Of a stretch of 64,000 bases of DNA, positions 1 through 10,161 are shown in pieces. Position 1 is the stretch's first letter. Each line of letters begins with the position of its first letter. The notes beneath the pieces are model-generated. The model was given only the letters and a program-made list of their open reading frames with translations. It searched no databases and was not told the origin of the DNA. Location: contig NC_014315.1 in the NCBI RefSeq assembly GCF_000143085.1, forward strand, positions 2,138,001 through 2,202,000. The letters are read 5' to 3'. The DNA is from Nitrosococcus watsonii C-113 (GTDB taxonomy: Bacteria; Pseudomonadota; Gammaproteobacteria; Nitrosococcales; Nitrosococcaceae). Both the position numbers and the translations under genes were made by a program.

Positions 1-298
1 TTTTTGTTTAGCCGCCACTGCCCTCACCCCGGACGGCAGCTCTCTGGCTAGGCTCCGATGAACTGCTGTCCATCATTGAGCGCTTGCCTCCACTTGGCAC
101 CTGCCCCCTATAGCAAACATTGCTCCTTTCCAGTCGGATTTTCAAAAATGACGGGAACCCGGATTTTTAATTCAAGCGCTTCTAAGGAATTGGTGTAAGG
201 ATAAGCGCAAACCTAATAAGGCCTGGTGCTGCCCGAATAGTTGCTGAACGGTAAACTCCACCAAGGAAATATAAAGCCGCAATAACAGGACTTTAAAC
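1..298. other. Left-edge stretch without a recognisable gene
   Basis: No convincing gene. A short open stretch on the plus strand enters from the left edge and ends at a TGA at about 59-61. Its last residues (LTPDGSSLARLR) could be the C-terminus of a protein starting outside the window, but it is too short to identify. The rest is AT-rich, with no ribosome binding site plus ORF combination worth calling. Confidence 0.3.
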
Positions 299-781
299 TT
301 AATGATTATGATCTTCCTTGCTGGCGTCAAGCTGAAGCTTTGGAAACCGATAGTTTGCAAAATTACTGTGGCAGGCAACACATAATTCCGTTAGTTTATA
401 ATAATAAAACCCAACTGATTCTATATGTTTCTCTTTTGCTACGTGCTGAAGCATTCCAGCATATTCATGAAATTTTTTATCAAGGCGAAAGAAGGATTTT
501 GATATTTTATTCACCAGCTCATGTTTTTGTTCCTTGGTGATCGCTTGCTTTAAAATAAAGCTGTTTTTCATTTTTTCTGCGATATCCGAGACCTTTTCCA
601 AGTTACCTGAAACGTACGCGGTAATTATTGATTGCATACCTTCTTCTAGAGCCCGCATTTCTTTTCCAAGTAAAGCACGAAGCTCTGGTGATAAACTTTT
701 AACTGATGAATCCGCATATCCAATTGATAAAGCAAAAACCAAACTGAAAGATATCAATATTATTTTTACGGTATTTAACAT
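299..781 (-). CDS. Exported monoheme cytochrome c'/c556-like protein
   Basis: 160 residues. An N-terminal hydrophobic signal peptide (residues 1 to about 23, ending near GYA-DSS) points to export to the periplasm. The rest is predominantly helical and charged, with one heme c attachment motif, CVACH, at residues 134-138 near the C-terminus. A C-terminal CXXCH after a helical bundle is the layout of the cytochrome c'/c556 group; assignment to that group is inference, since I see only the heme motif and the helical character. The ATG at 781 is supported by a GAGG seven bases upstream. The last residues are acidic and His-rich (KEDHNH). It stands alone, so its redox partner cannot be read from context. 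Confidence 0.75.
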   Translation of the reverse strand: MLNTVKIILISFSLVFALSIGYADSSVKSLSPELRALLGKEMRALEEGMQSIITAYVSGNLEKVSDIAEKMKNSFILKQAITKEQKHELVNKISKSFFRLDKKFHEYAGMLQHVAKEKHIESVGFYYYKLTELCVACHSNFANYRFPKLQLDASKEDHNH

Positions 782-1048
782 ATTTGGACCTCGTATTTCT
801 TACATAATGCTAACAATAATAAGCGCTAACGAAGGATAGGGCAGTTGGCGCCCCGCTGACCATTTTATTGAATATATGTCTTATTAATACTCATTAAGGA
901 AACGCTTTTAATACCTACTAGCATTAGACTGGATGGTATGGTATATACTAAAAATACAATTAAAGATAATATGTATCTCAATTTAATCAAGGGTATGCGC
1001 CTCCTCTCCCTGATTGAACCAAGAGGTTTCCAGCGCACGGAGAAATTT

Positions 1049-1414
1049 ATGAAGTTTTTACTGATCTGTATCGTTGTTTTAACTACAATAACACTATCTA
1101 CAGCATCGATGGCACGAGTTGGACCTTGGGGTTGGCTCGATAAATCTGTCTACTCGGAATTGAACGACCAAGACTGGAAACTACTCCGTTCCACCGGACG
1201 GGATATCCTGAATAATCATCCCAATGGCACTATCAAAAGCTGGAGGAATGAAAATACCGGGGCTTCTGGAAAAATCGAGGTATTAACAACAGAGCATAAG
1301 AACGGTATGTTATGCCGTCGGACCTCATTCGAAACTAACACTGCTAATTTCGACGACAGATCGGCGTTTCTGCTTTGCAAAACCGAAGATGGAACCTGGA
1401 AAGTTGCAGATTAA
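1049..1414 (+). CDS. Small secreted protein, rickettsial 17-kDa surface-antigen-like
   Basis: About 121 residues when started at the ATG at 1049. A longer reading from 938 would place 37 non-signal-like residues before the hydrophobic segment, so the internal start is preferred. The N-terminus (MKFLLICIVVLTT) is a clear signal peptide ending near SMARVG. The C-terminal half has the pattern of the RT0821/17-kDa surface antigen C-terminal domain: a W-R-N-E-N-TG-SG segment, an NG-M-LCRR segment with a Cys, and a final CKTEDGTWKV. Function of that domain is unknown; it is usually found in small outer-membrane or periplasmic proteins. No operon partner. Confidence 0.6.
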   Translation: MKFLLICIVVLTTITLSTASMARVGPWGWLDKSVYSELNDQDWKLLRSTGRDILNNHPNGTIKSWRNENTGASGKIEVLTTEHKNGMLCRRTSFETNTANFDDRSAFLLCKTEDGTWKVAD

Positions 1415-1816
1415 ACTATCATATCAGGGTTAAACGCATGCAGGGATGCACTGCATAGTCCCCCTAGCCGAGGCATGAGCGCATCAAGCGCGAGGACCAA
1501 AGAAATCCAATAGAGCAGGGATTGAAGCCCTAACGAGAGTATTTGCTTCTGCTCGCCGGCATTTCTCTTTATCCAATGCGCGTTCCACCGCCTCAAGATA
1601 AGGGTAGAAAGCACCGCCAAAGCCGCGCTAATCGGCCCGGCAGACTGTGAATAATATCAAGCGATAATATTCGGTACTCGAGCCTCATCGAGCATTGCCA
1701 GTTCGCGTGAAAGGCGGGCAAGATATCCGATCACCTTTCAATGTCTATGCAACTAGGAAACCAGGCTCTTAGGAGTAGCCATCAGGCTGAATTACTTTTA
1801 TGCTGGTATATAGAGA
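1415..1816. other. Gene-free stretch; possible degraded fragment
   Basis: No intact gene. On the minus strand about 48 codons are open from roughly 1629 down to a TGA at 1484-1486 (ending ALLDFFGPRA). The composition is protein-like, but there is no start codon and I do not recognise a family, so it may be the tail of a deleted gene. The remainder shows nothing I can name. Confidence 0.2.
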
Positions 1817-4800
1817 TTATACTCGTAGCAACTCAATCACAACATTAGTTGACCATAGGTTACCATTCACAACTTGGACTCTTTCAGAAACTTCTGAAAA
1901 ACTTGCAAGCTGATAGTCCACGCTATCCTGGAAATCAAAATAATTTTCTGACGGCTTCTCACATCGTACTTGCCAATAGCCAACCCCTTGATCAAACCTG
2001 GCTTTTAAAGAGGCACCAGACTCGAAATCAATCGTAAGCTTTCTAGAGTGCGGAAGATCCCTTCCGGAGTCATAAATAAAAAGTTCAACTTCTGATCGCC
2101 ATTTTCGCCTAAACCAGGCCCCAGCAAAAGCTTCAAAGTCATCCCTCTCTTTCCAGTCATGGTGAGCACGGTTTCCATCTCGGTCTTTAGTCTTGAATAA
2201 CGTGGTGACCAAAATTTTGGCGTCTGGCATCAATTGGGTTTTCAAAGGTTCTAGCAACGAACCAAGCAGGGCAATTGAAGCTGGGCTTTGAATGTATCGA
2301 TCGCTGTAACAGATTTTGGTTATCTTGCTATTAGCCAGTACTTCTCTTGCTGAACCGTTGCTCTCATCTAGCAACTTCCAGAATCTGTTACCAAAACCCT
2401 CAAGACAGCCGTTTATCTCAGCGTTTATTTCCAGATCCTGTACGTCTTTCCCAGGCTGATTCATCCACTGATCGATGTTAATTTCCTTTAACCCTAATTG
2501 CTGCTCAGTCGTTGTCTCTACTACGAGCTTTTCCATCTGATGCCAACGATCGCCCGGTGTCGACGCTGAAGAAAGTCTGGAAGCAATAGTAACAACGGAA
2601 GATCCTTTAATAACCTGCGCGACCACAGGAGAATCCACGGGTAACCCGGAACAACAAATCCTTGCTCCGACAAGAGACAAGCGGCATAGGTCCTGTTGAA
2701 GTTCAGTGTCAGCAATATCTGATTCAAGAGCCAGATCAACTTTGATCTCGTCCTGCAGCAAATAATTGTAAATTGCCTTGCGGAAGGCCGGAGCCATCAA
2801 ATCCCAGTCTTCCATTGCACCTTTGAGCCAAAAAACTACACGCTCAGCCCCCTCATTAATGTATTTGCGCAAAACATCCTCGATTGAACCGGGGCAATAT
2901 CTCGCTCCAGGCAATAGTTGTTCTCCTTCAGCAAGACCAACATAGTTCACAAAATTGGAACCCAGCCAATCCAGAGCCGATTTACGATCCAGCAAGTCAT
3001 AGTCATGACGAGTCTGAGAATCAAGCAGACACTCGCTACAGGCCGTATCACAATAGCTACACTCAAGATGATCTGCCATTTTTCTCAACAGCTCTTCAAC
3101 ATAAACCGCTGCGCTGGAAGCAAAACCTGCACCGCCGCTGATCACATCATAGATCTGGATTATCCTAGCGGTCCGCCCATTCTCCAACTTTGTTGGGCGT
3201 GTGGCATACCCCAATTCCGAAGTTGCAATTCCCAAAATCCCTGCTAGCGCGGAACGCAGCGCAACAGCCAGAGTCATTGCAACCGATTTATCCCTTTCCG
3301 AAGCTGGAGACAGGTACTCTCCTGACTCAGGGTTCTTGAGCGTCAACTCAAAAATATCAGTTAAAGCAACCACGCCAATATTCACGTTGGGCGTAATCCC
3401 GCCTGCTCCCTGACAAGGCATGCGTTGATTATTATCATCCTTATCTTCCTTACGGGGCCTGGGTGGATAATGACTACCATTGGGTGTCAAACTCGGTGGG
3501 TACTCTCCTTCTTTCGTCATAGACTCAGCACGCCCACAGGCCAAACAGAGCGCATAGCCTTGCCCAAACTCCCCAGAGCTATGATGAAACACCTGACCAT
3601 TGACGCTGTATGCCATCTGTCCGAGTACTGAGTTTGGCAAAGAAACCTTGCCCGCATTGACAAACACCCAAGCCGCCTCAATCGGTATGAATTTTTGGTG
3701 GTTAATATTATTGGTGACGGGTTCGTAAGCGTCCGTTACAAAACCGGCAGGCTGAAGGACACGTTTGATATTTTTAGGATTTATGGGCGCCCGGCAGTCC
3801 TGGTGATTACACCGAAGCTCAGAATCCCTGATAGCACTTTCTTCATAACTAAACTCACCGCATCGATCGCACCGCCAGGCCCGATCCATTTTTTGGGCTT
3901 CATTTGAGTCAGCATTCAAATTATGCCAATGGAGAGAGACCCCAGCGGAACGAAATACCCGCCCATCTAGTACAATTTCAGCCCCTGGCGCATACTCTCT
4001 GACTGCAATCGCCAGGTTACGCGATGGAAGTCCTTTGTAACGGGATACACTATCTTCCCTATCTTTCCTATTTTTCTTGCTTTGCTTCTTCCCGCGCATG
4101 AAATCTTCTATCGTGAAATTATCGAAGCTAACAACATCCGTTGGGAAACCATACCCCGGTAAAAAGGTACGCGCCGCCAAATCACGAAGCAGATACTCGC
4201 CACAATGACGCTTTTTTTCCATTTCTATCCGCTTGGCATACGGACTATTTGACCTAGCATTACGTTCCCCGGACACCAAATATCGGTAATCGTCCAGCCA
4301 GCGTTTTTGCAAATCCTCTATCCTTTCCTTGGTATTTCTGCGCAATTGCCCAGGAGGTACGCCACCTAGGGCCGTTCCTTTGACTAGACCTTGAATTGCA
4401 TCATCGCAGCCCAATTGGGCTTTGCCGAGCCAAGTAATAAAACGATCACAAAAGGACTTCCCCGCCACACCATCAAAGAACCACTGGGTATCCAAAGCCG
4501 TTCGCTCTGCCTGGGTGTTTCCAACCTCTTCCCGCAGAAAGACAGACAGTAACAGGGAGTTCACATGCCGCTGCACTAATCTCGATGAATTCAAAGCGAT
4601 CCCAGGCGCTGGAATAACAGTTTCAAACGGCCAAGCCGGGTTAGCAAACACCTGTTGATCATGAGGATTCCCTTTACAAAGCGTGTATGCCAGCGCACGT
4701 GATTCTTGGCTTCTGCCTGCCCTGCCTGCACGCTGAAGATAGTTGGCTGGATGAGGTGGGACATTATTCATCACGACGGCAGAGATACCGCCAATATCCA

Positions 4801-7800
4801 CCCCCATCTCCATGGTAGTTGAGCAATTCAGGACATTGATCCGCCCCTTCCTAAAGTCCTCTTCATAGCCACCCAGACGTTCAGCGGACTGTTGGGCCGA
4901 ATGTTCAGCAGTACGATAGTAGAAGCCACCTTCAACGGTACGGTCATTGATGTCTGTCCACAGGTTCAAAGAGCGCAGATCGCGGACTTTTTCATCCTCT
5001 GCAATCTGAGCCCGAACTTTGGCCAGCCCTGGCTCATAGTCCTCCTGGGAACGATCAAAAAACCAGACTTCAGGTAATTCAATTTCATCGCACTTAAAGG
5101 CTTGACGCTCTCTGTCGGTCAATTCAGTAAAATTAATGTGGACAGGTAAATACGGAGTCAGGCCCTTGAAGGTGGTGTCCAATAATTTATAGGTTACTGG
5201 ACAGATATAAGCTTTGTCGATCAATGAGAAAGTGAGCTTATCCCTGCTCAGGAAGAAGCGGTTATCGTCGCTTTTCAGTATATTGTAGGTTCTCGTAAGC
5301 GCCTGCCACGTTTCTCTTAACCACGAGTTCACCAAATCAATATCATCTTTTTTAGACGGATCTAATCCGCTTCCTAATAGCAATAACTTGACCAGGCGTT
5401 GTCTGTGTGCACCGTTGCGAATAAGAGGCCAACGCTTAACACGCCTTTCATCGGGCTCTTTGGAATCAGGCTTACGCAAGGTCTTCGACCAGAAGCGATT
5501 GCCTATCCAGGATCGCCAGCTTTCGTCAAGCTGAATAAAACTATTGTCCCGAACATAAAAATCCAATGCTACCTTGAGGAAATATTTCCAATCATCCCGA
5601 GATAAGCCTTTTTCCTCCCAGTATTGAGGTGTATTTACGATTTTATCCAGACCTTGATATCCAACCTTAACTAACCCCTGGGTTTCAAGACTGTTCTGGC
5701 GCCTGGGACGTTTCATAAATTCCCGGAACAACAACATCTCAGCTAATTTAAAAGGACCATCATTCTCCCCAAAAATTTCTGGCTTTTGCTGCTTGTTATA
5801 AGCAAGAATCGCTTCTTTCAAATCTGTCCTGTGTTTAAGTTCATTTGCCACCTCGTTCCAGCTCAATGAAACAAGTGGTAAAGAAGCCCCCCCCTCAGCT
5901 AACGCCCTTGCCTTTTCCTCAAGCTGCCCAGCTGCTCCTTCCATTCCCATGGCTCTCAATTCATTGGCCTTAACAAACAGATCTTCCGGTTGGATACCTT
6001 CAGTGAGTTGATCCGGCTTAGATTGCGCTAGCTGATGCTGTCTCAAAATATCCACCACCAAGCCGCGCAAGCGACTTCTTTCAGCCTCCTGCTGCATCCT
6101 GATCGCCATCCTGGCGGTTCCTTGCCGGCTATCGGTGAAAGTAATTAACCTGCGACCACGGCCAGGTAGAGATTGGGGGCCGATAGCAGGCGTTCGATCA
6201 TCTTCGTCCTTGAAATCCGGACAATATTCCAAAACAGTGGAGACAGCATTGGCCACATAAAAGGGAGCTCCCAGTAAAGCACGCCGGAAAGGGAGATGCT
6301 GGTATCCCCTGAACTCACACCGACTACAGACAGCCTTAAAATCAGTATTCATGCTCAACAGGACACTGCTATCCGTAGCATGACTAAATTTCCCGGAAAG
6401 CTTATCGAATTTCATCGGAATATAGCCTGCCCGCTCACTCATAGACGGCGATAGAATGAGCGGCACTTTCATGGATTCCACGGGCTGACTTTGATCTTCT
6501 GGAATGTCTTCATCTCCATCTACTTCAGCCTGCAGCGAAAACTCGTCTCCCGCATACGTATCCCATTGGACCAGCTTACCGCTTTTATCCCTTGCTAGCA
6601 GATGGGGCTCGTTGCACTCCTGGCAGAAGCTCAGTTCAAAAACCGGGCTTCCACAATTACAGGTCTGACGCTGGATAACATACACATAACCCAATGGCCA
6701 GTTTTCCTGCAAAGGAGTGCCGATTTTGGCAGAACAATTCCCGTCAAAACATGCCCATAGACCATGGGACGTTCGTTGAAATAAATGTGCTCTTAACTTG
6801 AGGAAGGCAGGCTCTTTATCAGAGGGTCTAGTGCCAGAACAGACATCCAGCCAACGTAGAATTTCATGATAAGAGAATTGCCGAGGTATCTTTTCATTAA
6901 GCCGCGCTACCAGCTCTCTGAGCTTTAGTGGCTTAGGATTGGTCACCAGAATATCCCGCAGCGCCCGTGCTTCCGGCGAGTGGACAAGCGCTTCATAACG
7001 CTCAGGGTGAATACCGGATTGTTGTTCATTAGCAACCGGCATATTTTCCAGAGCATCGAGAGTGATTGATTTTCTTCTGCTTGAAGCCAGGGAGGGTATA
7101 ATCCGCTTCCCGCCAAATACGTCGATCTGATTAGTCGGCACACTCGATAATTCCGATAGAAATTTCTTTAGTGGTTCAGCCGCCTCATCGCCGGCAATGG
7201 TAGCCGAGGTAGCCACAAAACGAACGTCCTTGGATTCTACTCCAAAAACATGCATTACCCGACGTAACTGTAATGCCAACTCCGCCGCCTGGGAACCCAT
7301 ATAAGTGTGGGCTTCATCTAAGATAATCCAGCGCAGGGATTTTCCCGCTTTTGACTTTTCAATGATGGGCGCATCAATCTGACGCACCATCATGTATTCA
7401 AGCATAGTGCCATTGGTCACCAGAATTGGCGCTGGTTCCTCACACAATAACTCACGCGATAGAATTTCATTAGGCTGTCTTGCCTGTTTACTTCTTACTC
7501 TAGCTGCCAGTTCTGGAGTATTGCCGTTATAAAGGCAATAGCGGATTCCTGAACCAAACGAGTGGGTCCAGGCATTAAGGCGCTCTTGCTGGGAGTTAAT
7601 CAGGGCATTCAGAGGATAGAGAAACAAAGCTCGAACGCCAATTAGAGATTTATTTCCTTTTCTCTTGTACTCTTGATAAAGGTTTTCCAGAACGGGGACC
7701 ATAAAACACTCGGTTTTACCAGAACCCGTACCACTGGTGACGACCACGGATCGTTTCTGCTCTAGCAATGCTTTCCAACTTGCCAGTTGATGTACAAAAG

Positions 7801-8104
7801 GATGCCAGTTGGAGCCAAACCGGTAACGGCCGTTAGCCTTCCCATTCAGAGAGTCGACAATCTCTTTGCTGAGCAATGATTCCTTGGTAGCAAGCTCCCC
7901 CATGGTCATCTTTGATTCTTCCCAGCCAAAAGTCTGCTCAAACAGGGGAGAAGCCAGAAACGAACCCTCCTTACCGCATTCCGAGCGCATCAGATCGCCC
8001 AAATGTTCGCGCAGATTTGGATTTGTGATTCCTAAAATACTCAGAGTGGATTCTGCCGAACGGGAAATAGACTGCTCAACCAGGGAGGAAAAATATTTAA
8101 TCAT
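1817..8104 (-). CDS. druE: Giant DEAH helicase with DUF1998-like C-terminus, DruE-like (Druantia defence)
   Basis: 2095 residues. Superfamily 2 helicase motifs are plain: Walker A GTGSGKTE at about 125-132, DEAH at 263-266 (LDEAHTY), SAT at about 300-302, and the motif V/VI stretch around 1090-1130 (MGVDIGG, then QRAGRAGR). Two zinc-ribbon-like Cys clusters lie between motifs and later (CNCG...CQEC; CDRCG...C-x4-C). Near residues 1680-1700 a CSYCDTACSECLLD cluster followed by an LDR-x-AL-W segment is the signature of DUF1998. A single chain of about 2000 residues joining this helicase core and DUF1998 is the hallmark of DruE, the defining protein of Druantia anti-phage systems. Last gene of a three-frame operon, starting 5 bp after the upstream stop. 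In Druantia the helicase is required for phage resistance; the mechanism is not readable here. DISARM is unlikely because there these domains are on separate proteins. Confidence 0.8.
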   Translation of the reverse strand: MIKYFSSLVEQSISRSAESTLSILGITNPNLREHLGDLMRSECGKEGSFLASPLFEQTFGWEESKMTMGELATKESLLSKEIVDSLNGKANGRYRFGSNWHPFVHQLASWKALLEQKRSVVVTSGTGSGKTECFMVPVLENLYQEYKRKGNKSLIGVRALFLYPLNALINSQQERLNAWTHSFGSGIRYCLYNGNTPELAARVRSKQARQPNEILSRELLCEEPAPILVTNGTMLEYMMVRQIDAPIIEKSKAGKSLRWIILDEAHTYMGSQAAELALQLRRVMHVFGVESKDVRFVATSATIAGDEAAEPLKKFLSELSSVPTNQIDVFGGKRIIPSLASSRRKSITLDALENMPVANEQQSGIHPERYEALVHSPEARALRDILVTNPKPLKLRELVARLNEKIPRQFSYHEILRWLDVCSGTRPSDKEPAFLKLRAHLFQRTSHGLWACFDGNCSAKIGTPLQENWPLGYVYVIQRQTCNCGSPVFELSFCQECNEPHLLARDKSGKLVQWDTYAGDEFSLQAEVDGDEDIPEDQSQPVESMKVPLILSPSMSERAGYIPMKFDKLSGKFSHATDSSVLLSMNTDFKAVCSRCEFRGYQHLPFRRALLGAPFYVANAVSTVLEYCPDFKDEDDRTPAIGPQSLPGRGRRLITFTDSRQGTARMAIRMQQEAERSRLRGLVVDILRQHQLAQSKPDQLTEGIQPEDLFVKANELRAMGMEGAAGQLEEKARALAEGGASLPLVSLSWNEVANELKHRTDLKEAILAYNKQQKPEIFGENDGPFKLAEMLLFREFMKRPRRQNSLETQGLVKVGYQGLDKIVNTPQYWEEKGLSRDDWKYFLKVALDFYVRDNSFIQLDESWRSWIGNRFWSKTLRKPDSKEPDERRVKRWPLIRNGAHRQRLVKLLLLGSGLDPSKKDDIDLVNSWLRETWQALTRTYNILKSDDNRFFLSRDKLTFSLIDKAYICPVTYKLLDTTFKGLTPYLPVHINFTELTDRERQAFKCDEIELPEVWFFDRSQEDYEPGLAKVRAQIAEDEKVRDLRSLNLWTDINDRTVEGGFYYRTAEHSAQQSAERLGGYEEDFRKGRINVLNCSTTMEMGVDIGGISAVVMNNVPPHPANYLQRAGRAGRSQESRALAYTLCKGNPHDQQVFANPAWPFETVIPAPGIALNSSRLVQRHVNSLLLSVFLREEVGNTQAERTALDTQWFFDGVAGKSFCDRFITWLGKAQLGCDDAIQGLVKGTALGGVPPGQLRRNTKERIEDLQKRWLDDYRYLVSGERNARSNSPYAKRIEMEKKRHCGEYLLRDLAARTFLPGYGFPTDVVSFDNFTIEDFMRGKKQSKKNRKDREDSVSRYKGLPSRNLAIAVREYAPGAEIVLDGRVFRSAGVSLHWHNLNADSNEAQKMDRAWRCDRCGEFSYEESAIRDSELRCNHQDCRAPINPKNIKRVLQPAGFVTDAYEPVTNNINHQKFIPIEAAWVFVNAGKVSLPNSVLGQMAYSVNGQVFHHSSGEFGQGYALCLACGRAESMTKEGEYPPSLTPNGSHYPPRPRKEDKDDNNQRMPCQGAGGITPNVNIGVVALTDIFELTLKNPESGEYLSPASERDKSVAMTLAVALRSALAGILGIATSELGYATRPTKLENGRTARIIQIYDVISGGAGFASSAAVYVEELLRKMADHLECSYCDTACSECLLDSQTRHDYDLLDRKSALDWLGSNFVNYVGLAEGEQLLPGARYCPGSIEDVLRKYINEGAERVVFWLKGAMEDWDLMAPAFRKAIYNYLLQDEIKVDLALESDIADTELQQDLCRLSLVGARICCSGLPVDSPVVAQVIKGSSVVTIASRLSSASTPGDRWHQMEKLVVETTTEQQLGLKEINIDQWMNQPGKDVQDLEINAEINGCLEGFGNRFWKLLDESNGSAREVLANSKITKICYSDRYIQSPASIALLGSLLEPLKTQLMPDAKILVTTLFKTKDRDGNRAHHDWKERDDFEAFAGAWFRRKWRSEVELFIYDSGRDLPHSRKLTIDFESGASLKARFDQGVGYWQVRCEKPSENYFDFQDSVDYQLASFSEVSERVQVVNGNLWSTNVVIELLRV

Positions 8105-8109
8105 AAATT

Positions 8110-10119
8110 TTAATTACCTCTTTCAGTCGAGGCATAACTCAACAGACAATATTGATACACTGGTTCAAACCAGTGTAAATAGAAATCCCGTATCTGCCTC
8201 AGGAAGAAAATAACTTCAGGACTATCACAAAAAAAATCTTCAAATTGGGTTCTTCCTATTGCAACAGAAGCTGCAAATGCAGGCAGATAAACGACAGCGT
8301 TGCGGTAATTCATTTCGGGGACGATAGAGATGGGGCAATTAGTTTGCTGTTTAAACCAATCTTTCAGCGGGTTACCGCCATACTCTGGCCAGCGCTCATC
8401 ACTTCGGACTCTAATAAGATCCTGATACCAGATTTTTATTCCGTCTATCATCGATGAAAAAGCCATGGGGGGTGGTAACTGGCTGCGAGAGAGCCAAGAC
8501 TGAACATCACCGCCGTAGACTGGAAAAACATTCGCCAATTGTTCATACATCGACTCAAGCAAATCAGGCAAACATTCGGTAAGTATACCTTTTGCAGACA
8601 AAAATTCTCCCATGCGTTCTCCAGCTAGCTTCAGTGAATGAAGGGAGAAGAATTCCCAAAATATTGGAAATTCCTTCTCCATCCGCACCAGAAAAGTAGG
8701 ATTTACATCAAATTTTAAGATAGCCATGGCCAGAGCATCTGGATGCCTGATCAATGCGCGCCAAACTTCGAAAGTTGCCAGAGGCAAGTAACCATAATGA
8801 TCATAAAGAGTCTTCAAAAACTGCCAGCCGCTGTGAGACGGCTCGTATGCCATGGCGTCTAAAATTGAAGTAAATGCATTCATACCTGCATTTTTATCAA
8901 AGGCTAGGGTTGCCTTCTGCAAGCTTTTTATTTCGGCTAAATCATCGGGGCGAACCACGCCACCGGGAAATAATATCGGACGAAATGAAATTGCGGAATT
9001 CTTCTCAGGGACAATCAACCAAGGGCCGTTCTTATCAAGAAAATATGGAAACTCAAATTCTCCGGTTGGTACACCTTCACTTAAGCGAGGGCGCAGCTCC
9101 GCTGGTTTACGCTCCGGCTCACTCAATAGCATAAGGGTAGGCTTGGGGTATTCACCAGCTCTCTCCAATAGATTCGAGATAAACAAAATATGGCGGCCAT
9201 AATCAATGGACATTTTCTTGGAGTACCTCAAAATACGGTATAAATATTCTTGACCACCACCACAAATCCTAAGCTCAACCGTCTGATCAATACCATCCTG
9301 CAGCGATAGCAGATTTTCAACTTCTTTTTTAATATTGAACAAGCTCACCTCCAATGGGCAATCAATTGCTGTGTAGGACCACGAGTAATGAGCCTGGGCT
9401 GTATTATTACCCAAGAGACGCAATTCTAGTTCATATTTAATAGGGCAACCTTCTTGGGCAAATAAGTACACGCGGCTTCCCAATAAACCTGAAACAGACA
9501 AAGTACGGGATAGAAAATTCTGATTTTTATCAAACGCCAGCGCTCCACTAACGGGGAATGGTAGTTTGATATGAACAGGATCTTTCGCTAGATTTGAAGT
9601 AAGAGCAATAGTGACATGAGCTGGCGGAATATCTTTCTTTTTAAGCAGTAATTCCGTACAGTCATCATGGTATACTCGGCGACAAGAAACTGATTTATCC
9701 AATATATGATACTGGTAGGAAAAGATGGTATAAAAGAGGATACTACCCTGATTAGGTTGCTCTCCTTTCTTAAGTTTTATTTTCATATCTACCGGCAAAA
9801 TGCCAACCCGTTTGCGCAGCAATGTTTCACCCTGGTTATTGCGAACCGAAAGATAATGATTGCCTAACTGCTGCTGCACTGAAAATTCGCTAAGAGGCTT
9901 TCCGGATAAATATACATTAGCTCCCTGTGCGATCAAACTCGGATCAGATTCTTCTGACCAATCAATCTCCGGCACTCCGTAAAAAGCTATTGCAGGGTAA
10001 CTTTGCCACTCAACGGTTTTACCCTTTAACGTCGGCATAATATTGGCGGAGGAAAATACTCCGGTCTTGATGCGATGAGTTTCATCAGCACCAACAATAA
10101 CGGTTACTGCTCCTGTCAC
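8110..10119 (-). CDS. Large uncharacterised protein upstream of the DruE-like helicase; probable C-terminal part of a DruH/YjiT-like protein
   Basis: 669 residues from a GTG at 10119; AAGG lies eight bases upstream, so independent initiation is possible. No enzyme motif, signal peptide or membrane segment is evident. The N-terminal half is beta-rich (MTGAVTVIVG...) and the C-terminal half looks helical with many aromatic and Leu residues. The stop is 5 bp before the helicase start, so the two genes are almost certainly translationally coupled. It is in exactly the same frame as the 422-residue gene upstream: only the TAA at 10162-10164 and 14 sense codons separate that gene's last residue from this GTG. 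That suggests either one ancestral DruH/YjiT-like (STY4851-type) protein split by a nonsense codon, or two cooperating subunits. Function is unknown beyond presumed participation in Druantia defence. Confidence 0.6.
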   Translation of the reverse strand: MTGAVTVIVGADETHRIKTGVFSSANIMPTLKGKTVEWQSYPAIAFYGVPEIDWSEESDPSLIAQGANVYLSGKPLSEFSVQQQLGNHYLSVRNNQGETLLRKRVGILPVDMKIKLKKGEQPNQGSILFYTIFSYQYHILDKSVSCRRVYHDDCTELLLKKKDIPPAHVTIALTSNLAKDPVHIKLPFPVSGALAFDKNQNFLSRTLSVSGLLGSRVYLFAQEGCPIKYELELRLLGNNTAQAHYSWSYTAIDCPLEVSLFNIKKEVENLLSLQDGIDQTVELRICGGGQEYLYRILRYSKKMSIDYGRHILFISNLLERAGEYPKPTLMLLSEPERKPAELRPRLSEGVPTGEFEFPYFLDKNGPWLIVPEKNSAISFRPILFPGGVVRPDDLAEIKSLQKATLAFDKNAGMNAFTSILDAMAYEPSHSGWQFLKTLYDHYGYLPLATFEVWRALIRHPDALAMAILKFDVNPTFLVRMEKEFPIFWEFFSLHSLKLAGERMGEFLSAKGILTECLPDLLESMYEQLANVFPVYGGDVQSWLSRSQLPPPMAFSSMIDGIKIWYQDLIRVRSDERWPEYGGNPLKDWFKQQTNCPISIVPEMNYRNAVVYLPAFAASVAIGRTQFEDFFCDSPEVIFFLRQIRDFYLHWFEPVYQYCLLSYASTERGN

Positions 10120-10161
10120 CCGAGCCGCCTTACATCCAGCAACTAATTCATTTTCATAAAT

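Noticed and set aside
1411-1620. 69-codon minus-strand ORF considered as a transposase tail
   Set aside because: No transposase motif and no terminal repeats; another frame looks equally protein-like.
1817-8104. DISARM helicase (DrmA/DrmB) reading
   Set aside because: DISARM encodes the helicase and DUF1998 parts on separate proteins and usually a methylase and phospholipase D; here one long chain carries both and no such partners are present.
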